The notes under the pieces: generated by a model
The model's input: the letters and a program-made list of their open reading frames with translations, nothing else
Database searches by the model: none
What the model was told of the DNA's origin: nothing
Shown: one piece after another, positions 26,841-35,510 of the stretch
Layout: every line of letters starts with the position of its first letter
Position numbering within the stretch: the first letter of the stretch is position 1
Made by a program: the position numbers and the translations under genes
Assembly: GCA_964414815.1 (NCBI GenBank)
Contig: CAYPXY010000022.1
Location: 1-64,000 of the forward strand
Reading direction: 5' to 3'
From: Mariniblastus sp964414815
GTDB lineage: Bacteria > Planctomycetota > Planctomycetia > Pirellulales > Pirellulaceae
Length of the DNA stretch: 64,000 bases

Positions 26841-27610
26841 AACCGCCCTACGTCACCTACGTTACGCTCAATGAAAAACAGCCTCTGGATCCGGATTCAT
26901 TTCCCGGCAGTCTTCCATTTACACAAAATTTGCATTTTGAATTCGATTCGCCAGTGACTTTTTTTGTCGGCGAGAATGGATCGGGAAAATCGACGTTGTT
27001 GGAGGCAATGGCCGTACTGGCTCACCTTCCGATTGAAGGGGGTGGCATGAACGAGATGGGGATCCATTATGGCTACGCGGAGAAGAGTCTGCTTGCTTAT
27101 TCGATACGGATGGCGCTCATCAAGCAACCCAAGGATCGATACTTCTTTCGTGCCGAAACGCAGAGCCAGTTCGCGAACTTGCTCGAACAGCGCCGCCAGG
27201 ATCCGGGGTTCGGCGGTGATCCTTACCAACGCTATGGCGGTAAGTCGCTCTACGAGATGTCCCACGGGGAAGCGTTCCTGTCGATCATGCTCAATCGCTT
27301 TGATCAAGGGCTGTTCTTTATGGACGAACCGGAATCGGCCCTGTCACCGCAGCGACAATTGTCGCTGTTGGTGTTGATGCAAAAACTGGTGAAAACCGGT
27401 CGCTCACAGTTTTTTATTGCAACGCACTCGCCGATTCTGTTAACTTATCCCGGTGCGTCGATCGTCTCCTTTGATCACGGCAAACTGGAAAAGGTCGCAC
27501 TTCGGGATACCAGCCATTTTCAGATTACCCACGACTTGCTGAACAATCCTGAGCACTATTGGCGGCATCTGTCAGCCTCCGACAGTCCTGAGCGGGAAAA
27601 TGATCCATGA
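26837..27610 (+). CDS. COG3910-like stand-alone AAA/ABC-type ATPase
   Basis: A 257-residue ATPase with Walker A GENGSGKST (45-53), an ABC-like signature SHGE (142-145), Walker B LFFMDEPE (159-165) and the switch His in ATHSP (197). This is the compact layout of the COG3910 predicted ATPases, a widespread family without a settled function. It has no coiled-coil or nuclease domain, unlike RecF, SMC or OLD proteins. The ATG at 26837 overlaps the toxin stop by 4 bp, and its own stop overlaps the next gene by 4 bp, so translation is probably coupled through the whole cluster. An in-frame start at 26723 inside the toxin gene is not needed. Confidence 0.88.
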   Translation: MKPPYVTYVTLNEKQPLDPDSFPGSLPFTQNLHFEFDSPVTFFVGENGSGKSTLLEAMAVLAHLPIEGGGMNEMGIHYGYAEKSLLAYSIRMALIKQPKDRYFFRAETQSQFANLLEQRRQDPGFGGDPYQRYGGKSLYEMSHGEAFLSIMLNRFDQGLFFMDEPESALSPQRQLSLLVLMQKLVKTGRSQFFIATHSPILLTYPGASIVSFDHGKLEKVALRDTSHFQITHDLLNNPEHYWRHLSASDSPERENDP

Positions 27611-28062
27611 ATATGAAACTCTATTCGATTCCAGGCATTTTGTGTGTTGCCTTCATATTCGTGATCATCGGCTTCCTGCCTCAACCCGTTGATCCTCTGG
27701 CGTCGACACCGTTTGACACGATATTTGTTGCGGCCATGGTTTTAATGCTGATGGTCGGAATACCGTTCGGTGCCTGGCTTCCGCGAGCACGTGTTGGCTG
27801 GATGGGAAAGTTCTGGCGCGTGCCCAGTCAGACTTTTTTGCTACCCCGTTGGCAGGTTTATCTGTGCGGAACTTCGTTGATGGGAGCAACGTTGGGTACA
27901 CTGGCACTCTGTTTCGTTCTGGACTACAGGTACGGAGTCTGGTTCGCGGTACTTCTGTTCCCCACGCTTGCTTTTTTGATTTCAACATTCAAGCGGTTTT
28001 CTCACCCCAATTCGACGGAGTTCGTCCAGCCATCATGGTTTCGCCATCTCTTCAGGAGCTGA
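27607..28062 (+). CDS. Small integral membrane protein, last gene of the TA/ATPase cluster
   Basis: A 151-residue hydrophobic protein with about four predicted membrane segments (roughly residues 8-26, 38-58, 83-105, 108-128) and a basic C-terminal tail. I recognise no family. Its ATG overlaps the ATPase stop (ATGA). The close coupling to an ATPase suggests an effector or membrane anchor, but that is inference only. Confidence 0.75.
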   Translation: MNMKLYSIPGILCVAFIFVIIGFLPQPVDPLASTPFDTIFVAAMVLMLMVGIPFGAWLPRARVGWMGKFWRVPSQTFLLPRWQVYLCGTSLMGATLGTLALCFVLDYRYGVWFAVLLFPTLAFLISTFKRFSHPNSTEFVQPSWFRHLFRS

Positions 28063-28149
28063 TTGTTTGATTCAAGATGGTATCGTTCCATGAACTGCAG
28101 GATCGGCAACGACCTCATTCAACTGACGTATTACGATTAATTTTGACAA

Positions 28150-28695
28150 ATGAAAATCCGCGCCCAAACGGAACGACTCCTGATACGAGATTTTGATCTT
28201 TGTGACAAAAACGATTTCTTCGAGATGGATTCTGATCCTGAAGTTCATCGATATATCGAAAACAAACCTGTGAATTCGATGGAACAGATTCAAGACATGA
28301 TTCAGTTTGTTCAAAATCAGTATGTGGAAAACGGAGTAGGCAGATGGGCGGTCGTGGATAAGCAGACAAGCGAATGCCTTGGCTGGTGTGGTTTGAAATA
28401 TTTCCGAGTGCCGCTAAACAATCATGTCGATATTTACGAACTCGGATATCGATTCAAGCAAAAGCATTGGGGCAAAGGCTATGCGACGGAGTCGTCCATT
28501 GCCGTCCTCGACTACGGTTTCGACAGACTCAACCTGAACATCATTTACGCCTTGGCTGACGCTCGACATGTAAAATCGAAACATGTTCTGAATAAACTGG
28601 GTTTTCAACATGTGGAAGTGTTCGACTATGACGGTCATCCTTGCGACTGGTTTGAACTCTCGAAAACGAAATGGAGCGATCGGTTGGTGGTGTAA
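28150..28695 (+). CDS. GNAT N-acetyltransferase (RimJ/RimL-like)
   Basis: A 181-residue acetyl-CoA-dependent acetyltransferase of the RimJ/RimL branch: TERLLIRDFDL at the start, ELGYRFKQKHWGKGYATES as the acetyl-CoA-binding loop (Q/R-x-x-G-x-G/A), and the typical SKHVLNKLGFQHVE motif near the end. The substrate may be a protein N-terminus or a small amine. It is preceded by 87 bp with no recognised element. Confidence 0.92.
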   Translation: MKIRAQTERLLIRDFDLCDKNDFFEMDSDPEVHRYIENKPVNSMEQIQDMIQFVQNQYVENGVGRWAVVDKQTSECLGWCGLKYFRVPLNNHVDIYELGYRFKQKHWGKGYATESSIAVLDYGFDRLNLNIIYALADARHVKSKHVLNKLGFQHVEVFDYDGHPCDWFELSKTKWSDRLVV

Positions 28696-28831
28696 GAGCT
28701 CGAGAGTTCTTTTGGGGAAGTTTTTTGCCATTCAGGTTGCATTATCCATCAAATGTTTCTAATTTCTCCCATGAAAACTTCCGTCCCATTCCTGACAAGT
28801 TGACGAATATGCAATCGCGATTTGTGAATGA

Positions 28832-28837
28832 TATAAT
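28832..28837 (+). promoter_or_regulatory. Candidate -10 for the small membrane-protein gene
   Basis: A perfect TATAAT 70 bp upstream of the start at 28908, without a good -35 at normal spacing. Confidence 0.35.
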
Positions 28838-28907
28838 GTAATGGTGTCGTTACTCCAGGGTTCAACGCGTCAACCCAATTCAAAGCAAAACGAGAAAAGG
28901 ATCGACT

Positions 28908-29312
28908 ATGGTTCGAAACATCATCGCGGTGGTTCTGGGCTTCATCGCAGGAAGTATCACCAATATGGGAATCGTTGTTCTGTCATGGTCTATCTATCCT
29001 CCTCCCGAAGGCGCCATGCTTGATGCGGAGAAAATGGCGGCTTTCGTTCAAACCTTACCAGCGCCAGCATTTGCGTTGGTGCTACTTGCGCATACGGGGG
29101 GAGCCTTGGTCGGTGGGTTGGTTGCGGCCCTGATCGCCAGACAAAATCAACTGCTGCTGGGAGCCATTGTTGGAGCCCTGTTTCTCGTCGGGGGAATCAT
29201 GAATGCCGCGTCGATTCCAGCACCGCTGTGGTTTGTCATTGCGGATCTGGCTTCGTACATTCCGGCAGGTATATTTGGTGCCACCATCGCAAACCGAGTG
29301 CCTCGGCGTTGA
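28908..29312 (+). CDS. Small four-helix membrane protein
   Basis: A 134-residue, strongly hydrophobic protein with four predicted helices at about 4-27, 55-77, 81-102 and 108-127; the glycine-rich pairs (AHTGGALVGGLVAAL, GAIVGALFLVGG) suggest close helix packing. It resembles small planctomycete/bacteroidete membrane proteins of unknown function. A long hairpin follows 15 bp after the stop codon. Confidence 0.8.
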   Translation: MVRNIIAVVLGFIAGSITNMGIVVLSWSIYPPPEGAMLDAEKMAAFVQTLPAPAFALVLLAHTGGALVGGLVAALIARQNQLLLGAIVGALFLVGGIMNAASIPAPLWFVIADLASYIPAGIFGATIANRVPRR

Positions 29313-29327
29313 AGTAGCCCTGATTTC

Positions 29328-29390
29328 CGTGGGATAGACCTCCCGGTCTGTCATTTATCCCTATCGACAGACCGGGAGGTCTATCCCACG
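29328..29390. repeat. Perfect 25-bp-arm hairpin element
   Basis: Arm 29328-29352 (cgtgggatagacctcccggt...) is perfectly complementary to arm 29366-29390 across a 13-base loop. Without a T tract it is not a classic terminator, and the length and perfection suggest a mobile palindromic element. It might still end transcription of the upstream gene. Confidence 0.9.
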
Positions 29391-29443
29391 AAACGGCTAC
29401 CATTGAATTGAAGTGATCGCTACCCCTTATTCGGAAACAATGT

Positions 29444-29593
29444 ATGAAAATAGAACGACGAAAACTTCGCTTTGAGCGACTGGAAGATGCAGTGGCCGAT
29501 GCAGAGAATTTGCTGGCCCGCGGATATCACAAAACGGGAAATTGGGATTTGACCCCATGTTGTCACCCTTTCTTGGATTTCTGGTCCCAATGA
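29444..29593 (+). pseudogene. Remnant of a DUF1569-like protein (N-terminal fragment)
   Basis: A 49-codon reading frame whose product (RRKLRFERLEDAVADAENLL, then GNWDLTPCCH) matches, from memory, the N-terminus of DUF1569-family proteins, which are normally ~150-200 residues. It ends at a TGA after FWSQ, where the family would continue. The next gene starts within 32 bp, so no room remains for the missing part. It is probably a decayed fragment; a genuine short gene is less likely. Confidence 0.55.
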
Positions 29594-29625
29594 ATCAATC
29601 GGACGAATGACAGGAACGACATTCG

Positions 29626-31602
29626 ATGAAGCAGCATCGCAAATCGACCAGAATTCATTTTGTATTCATCGTCGGCCTAATAACTCTCTTCCGAATGTTT
29701 TTGGTGGCTGCGGATGAAATCGTCCCCGCAGACAACGACGCTTCCAATTATGCACGGCAGTCGGTCCATTATCTCTCAGGGAGCCCCTATGACGGATTCC
29801 CGACGCAACAGGCAGGCATTTCGTTGTTGGCCCGGGCGGGAGTACAACTGGGCATCCCTTACAAGCTGCTACTGGATGGGATCTTGTGGGGGGTTGCATT
29901 GGCAGCGGGTGCGACGGCCTTTCGGCTTTCGGGTTCAGCGATTTACGGATCGCTGATGGTGGCGGCTTTGCTGTTCAATCCATGGTTCATGTTGAACTCG
30001 AAAATGTTCATGAGCGAACCCGTGGTGTCTCCCTTGCTGTTGCTGTTGGTGATTTCGGCGGCTCCGTTTTTGATCGTCCCGACTCCACGCTGGTCGGCTG
30101 CCATGGTGTTGTCGGCCGTTTTTGCTTCTACGGTTTTTGTTTTGATCCGTCCGGAACTACCGCTGCTGGCTGGCTTTTGGGCGCTGCTGTTTCTGGCGGT
30201 TCTCTTCAGCCAACCCGGTCATGGATTCGTTTCGCGAATTTTTCAACGCCGCATTTTACGATTGGGATGGTTGGGCCTGCCGCTTGTATCTGCCTTCTGC
30301 GCTACCCATCTCATGAAGTATGTTCACCAGAGGCACTATGGAGTCTATGCCCTGCATCGCACGGAGGCGCCAGGGCTCAAACAACTGATGAATGCGTTGT
30401 ACAGTATTCCAACTACGGAAGCGATTCGATATGCGCCCGTGACACGACAAAGCTTGGCGATGGCGTGTGATGCAAGTCCCACGCTGGCCGCGTATCGCGA
30501 GGCGCTGCTCAATGTCAATGCACTTAACTATCGCAATGCCAGACGAAATCTCGGCTTGGAGGATGAAGTCGGTAGCTGGCTGAATTGGCATCTGATCAAC
30601 AGCTTTCAAGGGATGCGCTATGAGACCCATCAGCGGATGATCGTCGCCGCTCAGGAAATTCGCGACGCCCAACAACAGGGCAAACTTGCCAGACGAACCG
30701 CCTTCTTTCCCGTGGATCCGCTGTGGAGAGAGTGGATTTCAGATGTTCCCGAAGAACTTGTATCTGCGTTCAAGAGCAGCTTCAAGACGGAAGTTGATCC
30801 AGAGCGGTTTGACGAATATCTGAAGGACCGAAGTGTCAGGAATTCTGTATTGGCCGGTTTCTTCGATGACGGATTGTTGCGGCGCCATGGAACAACGGCA
30901 TTCCGGGACTTGCGCGTCTTCGGGTACCTTGCGGCCCCCACATCGAATTTCAGGGAAGTCCGATTGCTCGATGAAGCCGATCAGGTCATCGCCATGGCAC
31001 CCTTGATTGAACGACTGCCCGACCGATTTTCAAGTGAACAAGTCGATGTCTCCCTGGTGGTTCCGGATGGTTTGCATCGGCTGAACGAATCGCTGCGGCT
31101 GGAGTTCATTCCTCGACAGACCGATTCAGCCAACCGGTACGTGATCAAAATACGTCCCGAGATGAACAACCGTCGGTTCCCTCTGGGGGACGATCATGAT
31201 CCGGCCTGGAAGGAAGTGTGGCAAATCAGTGTCTCGTCCGTTGATCAACCCAACCACACTCGCATGGTTTGTCTGGAAGGACTTCGGGAGCATTACGGCA
31301 AACTGTTGTTGGGAGCCGCAGCGGTCGCGTTCCTGCGGGGACTGCTACGGCACACCCGCTATCGTAACATTCGAGGTCTATTCTGGCTGCTGCTGGTTGG
31401 AGCGGGACTGCTGGCGGGTCGCTGTTTGTACTATGTTCTGATTGAAGTCTGGTTGAAATGGGGCTTGGCTCGGTACGTCGAACCCAACATACTGCTGTCC
31501 GTGTTTCTGGTTCTTTGTTTCGCTTATCTTGCTGGAAACCAGGTCAGACGAATGGTACTCAAGTTACAATCACATCCAGCTTCAACCCCAAAAGTAACTT
31601 AA
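29626..31602 (+). CDS. Polytopic membrane protein, GT-C-glycosyltransferase-like
   Basis: A 658-residue protein with ~8 N-terminal membrane helices (residues ~10-245), a large soluble region (~250-540), and three C-terminal helices (~560-645). The first helix is followed by an acidic loop (DEIVPADNDASNYARQ), as in GT-C enzymes whose catalytic Asp lies in the first external loop. These transfer sugars from lipid-phosphate donors outside the membrane. A GT2 polyprenyl-phosphate sugar synthase lies 384 bp downstream, which would supply such a donor. I could not match a named family, so the function is inferred. Confidence 0.75.
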   Translation: MKQHRKSTRIHFVFIVGLITLFRMFLVAADEIVPADNDASNYARQSVHYLSGSPYDGFPTQQAGISLLARAGVQLGIPYKLLLDGILWGVALAAGATAFRLSGSAIYGSLMVAALLFNPWFMLNSKMFMSEPVVSPLLLLLVISAAPFLIVPTPRWSAAMVLSAVFASTVFVLIRPELPLLAGFWALLFLAVLFSQPGHGFVSRIFQRRILRLGWLGLPLVSAFCATHLMKYVHQRHYGVYALHRTEAPGLKQLMNALYSIPTTEAIRYAPVTRQSLAMACDASPTLAAYREALLNVNALNYRNARRNLGLEDEVGSWLNWHLINSFQGMRYETHQRMIVAAQEIRDAQQQGKLARRTAFFPVDPLWREWISDVPEELVSAFKSSFKTEVDPERFDEYLKDRSVRNSVLAGFFDDGLLRRHGTTAFRDLRVFGYLAAPTSNFREVRLLDEADQVIAMAPLIERLPDRFSSEQVDVSLVVPDGLHRLNESLRLEFIPRQTDSANRYVIKIRPEMNNRRFPLGDDHDPAWKEVWQISVSSVDQPNHTRMVCLEGLREHYGKLLLGAAAVAFLRGLLRHTRYRNIRGLFWLLLVGAGLLAGRCLYYVLIEVWLKWGLARYVEPNILLSVFLVLCFAYLAGNQVRRMVLKLQSHPASTPKVT

Positions 31603-31662
31603 GGCGAGCGGTAGATGGAATTTTTACCGTGGAGTAGGCTTCCAGCCTGTCTACCGTGGATT
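31602..31662. repeat. Dispersed repeat family E, partial copy
   Basis: Starts aaggcgagcggtagatgg and contains ttaccgtggagtaggctt with a short palindrome (taccgtgga). The edge matches the outer arm of the 55417-55531 element in inverted orientation. Confidence 0.5.
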
Positions 31663-31791
31663 AGAAAGATCGCAACCGTTTACGCCAAGCAAACCGTTTA
31701 GCCGCAAGCCGAAGCCGACTGCAATTGGTTTGTAGTTACCTTAAGTAGCCGATCAACCAAAGATGGATGCGGGAAGATCGAGAGGTAGTCG

Positions 31792-31844
31792 GCGCAGGCG
31801 CGACGGCAGGGTGCAGCCTCCGCAATCAACCTGCCTCCCAATAA
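31792..31844. repeat. Dispersed repeat family A, copy 2 (inverted)
   Basis: Complement of the element at 1630-1682, with caccctgccg and gggaggcaggttga-type segments preserved. Confidence 0.7.
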
Positions 31845-31865
31845 AATACCTGTAATCAGGCGCCC

Positions 31866-31973
31866 CCGCGCCTTTGGGGGTTGCTGATGGAGCGATTTCG
31901 GTATTACAGTACATTTTTGGCAGCAATCCCCGACGGCTTACGGCTAAACGGTTCCATTTCCCGTGAACGGTTA
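31866..31973 (+). repeat. Dispersed repeat family G, copy 1, as leader of the GT2 gene
   Basis: About 107 bp (gttgctgatggagcgatttc through cgtgaacggtta) with an inverted copy at 47348-47457. It is open in frame with the downstream gene, so gene finders may begin translation inside it (peptide LMERFRYYSTFLAA). The same peptide appears at the other copy. Confidence 0.9.
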
Positions 31974-31985
31974 CGAAAGATCAAT

Positions 31986-33176
31986 ATGGATACATCAAGC
32001 AGAAATCCAGTGAACGGAACCTCACCGCTTGAATTGACGATTCTGATGCCTTGTCTCGACGAAGCCGAAACATTGGAAACGTGCATCCAGAAAGCGACCG
32101 GTTTCATAGAGCGGCACCATATCCAGGGCGAGGTCGTCATTGCCGATAACGGCAGTACGGACGGATCCCAACAAATCGCACAGCAGCTTGGCGCTCGCGT
32201 CGTTCCAGTTGCCACACGAGGCTATGGCGCAGCGATCCAGGGGGGCATCGAAGCGGCTCGCGGGCAGTACATCATCGTGGGCGATGCCGATGACAGCTAT
32301 GATTTTACCGCGCTCGAACCCTACGTTGAGAAACTGCGTGAAGGACACGACTTGGTGATGGGCAATCGCTTCCGCGGCGGAATTGTTCCCGGCGCAATGC
32401 CTCCACTGCACAAGTACCTGGGCAATCCCGTGCTCAGCTTCATCGGACGATTACTGTTTCCCAGCCATATCCGCGATTTCCACTGCGGCTTGCGGGGGTT
32501 TTCAAAGCAAGCCGCCGAACGCATGCAATTGCAGACAACCGGAATGGAGTTCGCAAGCGAGATGGTGGTCAAAGCGACCTTGCTGGACATGAAGATCGCG
32601 GAAGTCCCGACCACGCTCTCGCCCGATGGCCGCAGTCGCCCCCCGCATTTGAGAAGCTGGCGGGATGGCTGGAGACATTTGCGTTTCTTGCTGATGTACA
32701 GTCCACGGTGGCTATTCTTGTATCCTGGACTGTTGTTGATTTTTATCGGGCTGGTGCTGGTGTTGACGTTGTTGATCACTCCACTGAAAGTGGGGGGAGT
32801 TGTGTTTGATATTCACACGATGTTATTCGCGGCGGCGATGGTTTTCACTGGATTTCAGGCTGTGTTTTTCGCGGTGCATACCAAGGCATTCGCAATGACC
32901 GAGGGCTTGTTGCCGCCTGATCCGAGGATGAATCGTCTGCTTCAGTGGTTCACGCTGGAAAAAGGACTGATCGCAGGCGTGATCATGCTTGTGGGCGGCG
33001 TGTTGGCGGCGATTTGGGCGTTTTACAATTGGGGTCAAACCGGTTTTGGAGACCTCGACGCCCGCCGCACGATGCGTGTTACAATATTGTCCGTTCTTTT
33101 GTTTACGCTCGGAATGCAAACCGTGTTCTCGAGTTTTTTCCTTAGCATTCTTGGCCTGAGCCGAAGAAGGGCGTGA
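31986..33176 (+). CDS. GT2 glycosyltransferase, polyprenyl-phosphate sugar synthase type
   Basis: From the ATG at 31986 the protein has 396 residues. The GT2 domain (~12-230) begins with LTILMPCLDEAETLETCI, contains VVIADNGSTDGS and the DxD-like GDADDSYDF that binds metal and the nucleotide sugar. Three to four C-terminal membrane helices follow (~270-300, 305-330, 360-390). The layout is that of dolichyl/undecaprenyl-phosphate sugar transferases, which charge a lipid carrier at the inner membrane. The start at 31881 is rejected because residues 1-35 of that form come from repeat family G. Confidence 0.9.
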   Translation: MDTSSRNPVNGTSPLELTILMPCLDEAETLETCIQKATGFIERHHIQGEVVIADNGSTDGSQQIAQQLGARVVPVATRGYGAAIQGGIEAARGQYIIVGDADDSYDFTALEPYVEKLREGHDLVMGNRFRGGIVPGAMPPLHKYLGNPVLSFIGRLLFPSHIRDFHCGLRGFSKQAAERMQLQTTGMEFASEMVVKATLLDMKIAEVPTTLSPDGRSRPPHLRSWRDGWRHLRFLLMYSPRWLFLYPGLLLIFIGLVLVLTLLITPLKVGGVVFDIHTMLFAAAMVFTGFQAVFFAVHTKAFAMTEGLLPPDPRMNRLLQWFTLEKGLIAGVIMLVGGVLAAIWAFYNWGQTGFGDLDARRTMRVTILSVLLFTLGMQTVFSSFFLSILGLSRRRA

Positions 33177-33298
33177 GGTCGATATGATTTGGTTCTGGCT
33201 CCGTTTTCCATTTCGCTACTCAAAATCGCACTCCAGAAATAGTTGGACAATTCCGACCCGATTCATCCGGCCATCCATCATATTAAACTCCAGTAGCG

Positions 33299-34162
33299 AT
33301 GAATGAAGCAACTCAAACAAGACCTTGGCTGGGGCGATTTGATCGGGTGTTGTTCTTCCGTCTGGCTATTGCCATTTCGGTCAGCCTGCTACCCACGGTA
33401 ATTTTTGGCTGGAAGGGCATTCCAGCGACCGTCCTTTTAGCCGTAGCTTCGGTTTTCGTTTGGTTGAATAAACGGCCAGCGGCGATAACCACAATCGTTT
33501 TGCTGTTGCTTGGATACTTCTTTTATCCCGCGATCGATGGTGCTCGGGAAGCGATTCTTCGGTCTGAATGCAAAAACAATCTCCACCGACTAACCTATGC
33601 CATTCTCGATTACGAATCCAAATACGGTCATTTCCCACCCCCGTTTACGATGGACTCGGGAGGTAATCGCCTGCATAGTTGGCGAGTTTCGTTGCTGCCC
33701 TATTTGGGGGAACAGGCACTCTACGACCAGATCGACAAAACAAGGCCATGGGATGATCCAGTGAATATCCCCTTTCACAACCAGATGCCTGAAGTTTTTT
33801 GCTGCGCCGCCTTAAAATACCATTCCAGGTGGCGGACGACAGGAAATACCACATCGTACATTGTCGTCATCGGCGATCACTCACCCTGGCAAACCGATCC
33901 GCCGAGAAGTTTTTCGAGTTCACCTGGCATTTGGCGAAATATCGCAATCATCGAGTCGGAATCGAATCGACTGCCGTGGATGGCGCCGAATGATCCTGAT
34001 CTTCAACAGTTTCTCGATGGCATCGACTATTCGCGTCCACATGGAGGAACGATTCATTGCTCATGCTTCGATGGCTCGGTTGTGCTCACGAGAGACATCC
34101 AGGCACTTCAAGAGCAGTCGATACACTTGACTCTGAATTCTGAAGTTCAACCTGCTCAATGA
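33299..34162 (+). CDS. DUF1559-like protein with N-terminal membrane helices instead of a prepilin leader
   Basis: A 287-residue protein. The core (~95-270) has the DUF1559 pattern: SECKNNLHRLTYAILDYESKYG followed by FPPPFT, SWRVSLLPYLGEQALYDQ, PWDDPVN, and a C-terminal HGG...CSCFDGSV matching the H-X9-DG motif. DUF1559 proteins are abundant in planctomycetes and usually start with a type IV prepilin signal. Here the first ~85 residues instead form two or three membrane helices (LFFRLAIAISVSLLPTVIFGW, ITTIVLLLLGYFFYPAI). The function of the family is not established. Confidence 0.88.
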   Translation: MNEATQTRPWLGRFDRVLFFRLAIAISVSLLPTVIFGWKGIPATVLLAVASVFVWLNKRPAAITTIVLLLLGYFFYPAIDGAREAILRSECKNNLHRLTYAILDYESKYGHFPPPFTMDSGGNRLHSWRVSLLPYLGEQALYDQIDKTRPWDDPVNIPFHNQMPEVFCCAALKYHSRWRTTGNTTSYIVVIGDHSPWQTDPPRSFSSSPGIWRNIAIIESESNRLPWMAPNDPDLQQFLDGIDYSRPHGGTIHCSCFDGSVVLTRDIQALQEQSIHLTLNSEVQPAQ

Positions 34163-34260
34163 GTCAAACATGACTGGTTGGTATGGTGGTTGGCAGGCAT
34201 CCTTTAGAATTTAGAATTCAGAACTTTGTCAAAGATCGAGCTCAAGTCAGTGAACATGAT

Positions 34261-34364
34261 GGGGTCGGGAGTCGTTTCTTCGAATAAGCACATTCCACTA
34301 CTGCAGAAAACGAAACGTTTATTTGCGACTCTTGAAAATTTCAAGAGAAACGACTCCCGACCTC
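34261..34364. repeat. MITE-like repeat family D, copy 1 (104 bp)
   Basis: A 104-bp element bounded by imperfect inverted ends ggggtcgggagtcgtttct and agaaacgactcccgacctc. An inverted copy of the same length is at 52772-52875. It occupies most of the 34163-34488 gap; no other element is visible there. Confidence 0.9.
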
Positions 34365-34488
34365 TTCTGGTTTGCCAACACGAAAGCCGCACGACCTCTT
34401 TAACTGGCAAGAAGCGTTTGCTTTCCGACTTTCCTTTTTGGTATGATTGTCGGTGCATTTCAAGTTCACGATTGACGGAACCCCAACC

Positions 34489-35508
34489 ATGATCGCACTC
34501 CAAAAGCTCATCGCCGGCGCGGTGGACTATGCCGGGTTATTTCCACCGGCCGCACTGCCGATAAAGGAAACGGTTGAGAATTTTGCCCAGTACAAATTTG
34601 GAACAGCCCATTCGATGCTGGGAAGGCTGGTGGTACCGGTGGGACGACTCGGTGAGTTGCAACAGGCTGCGAATCAAGTCACCAAACCGTGGACCGCCCA
34701 CGCAACCGCAAGCTGGCAGATCTCGGCCCTGGTCAATGCCGATTCGAAAGACGACTTCGCCGATTTTCATCAGGCGCTACAGCAACTCCGCGCGTTCAAT
34801 GACCACTATCGGAATCGCAACCTGGTGATGTTGATCGATTCGATTGAAATCAAACCGCAATCGCTGGACGATCTTCCAGCTCTCGCTCAGCAGATCCCGA
34901 CCGAACTCGATGCCTATTTTGAAATTGACTGCCAGACGGACCCGAATCCAGCGATCCAACATTTGGCAGAAGCTCGTCGTTCAGCTCTCGAAAGATCGAT
35001 CAGCGCAGAAAATGGAACCTCTGCCCGCAAACCCGGCTCGAACTTGTACGCCAAAATCCGAACCGGCAGCGTTGTCGCGGATCAAATCCCCAGCGTCCCG
35101 CAGGTCGCGCGATTCATCGCGACTTGTGCAAAATATGGCGTGCCCTTTAAGGCAACCGCCGGGCTGCACCACCCCGTTCGCGACGAGTATCGTCTGACCT
35201 ATGAGCCTGATTCCAAGTGCGGGGTGATGCACGGCTTCGTGAACGTGTTTGTTGCGTCGCTTTTTGCTTTTGAGTTGGCCCTTTCGGGGGAGAAAATGGA
35301 GACGGAAATGGAGACGGAAATCGAAGCCATCCTGGCGGAGCAGGAAAAAGAAAATTTTTCCTTCGATGACCATCAGCTTCGCTGGCGGGAGCGATCCATT
35401 GCAGCAGAGCGCATCGACAATTTGCGACGCCGGAGCATTCAGTCATTCGGTTCATGCTCGTTCGACGAACCAGTTCAGGAATTAAGTACTCAATTTGGCG
35501 ACGTTTAA
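34489..35508 (+). CDS. Conserved-looking hypothetical protein (possible TIM-barrel fold)
   Basis: From the ATG at 34489 the protein has 339 residues beginning ALQKLIAGAVDYAGLFPPAA. Constrained-looking parts include NLYAKIRTGSV, the loop VPFKATAGLHHPVR and GVMHGFVNVFVASLFA. Alternating strands and helices resemble a beta/alpha barrel, but I recognise no catalytic motif with certainty. An upstream in-frame TTG at 34447 adds only 14 atypical residues. A short 12-bp direct duplication (gagacggaaatg) adds METEMETE near residue 285. It overlaps nothing; galK is convergent 2 bp beyond its stop. Confidence 0.75.
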   Translation: MIALQKLIAGAVDYAGLFPPAALPIKETVENFAQYKFGTAHSMLGRLVVPVGRLGELQQAANQVTKPWTAHATASWQISALVNADSKDDFADFHQALQQLRAFNDHYRNRNLVMLIDSIEIKPQSLDDLPALAQQIPTELDAYFEIDCQTDPNPAIQHLAEARRSALERSISAENGTSARKPGSNLYAKIRTGSVVADQIPSVPQVARFIATCAKYGVPFKATAGLHHPVRDEYRLTYEPDSKCGVMHGFVNVFVASLFAFELALSGEKMETEMETEIEAILAEQEKENFSFDDHQLRWRERSIAAERIDNLRRRSIQSFGSCSFDEPVQELSTQFGDV

Positions 35509-35510
35509 TC

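Noticed and set aside
31881..31985. 35-residue N-terminal extension of the GT2 glycosyltransferase
   Set aside because: Encoded by dispersed repeat family G; the same peptide occurs at the other copy near 47.4 kb, so it is not part of the protein.
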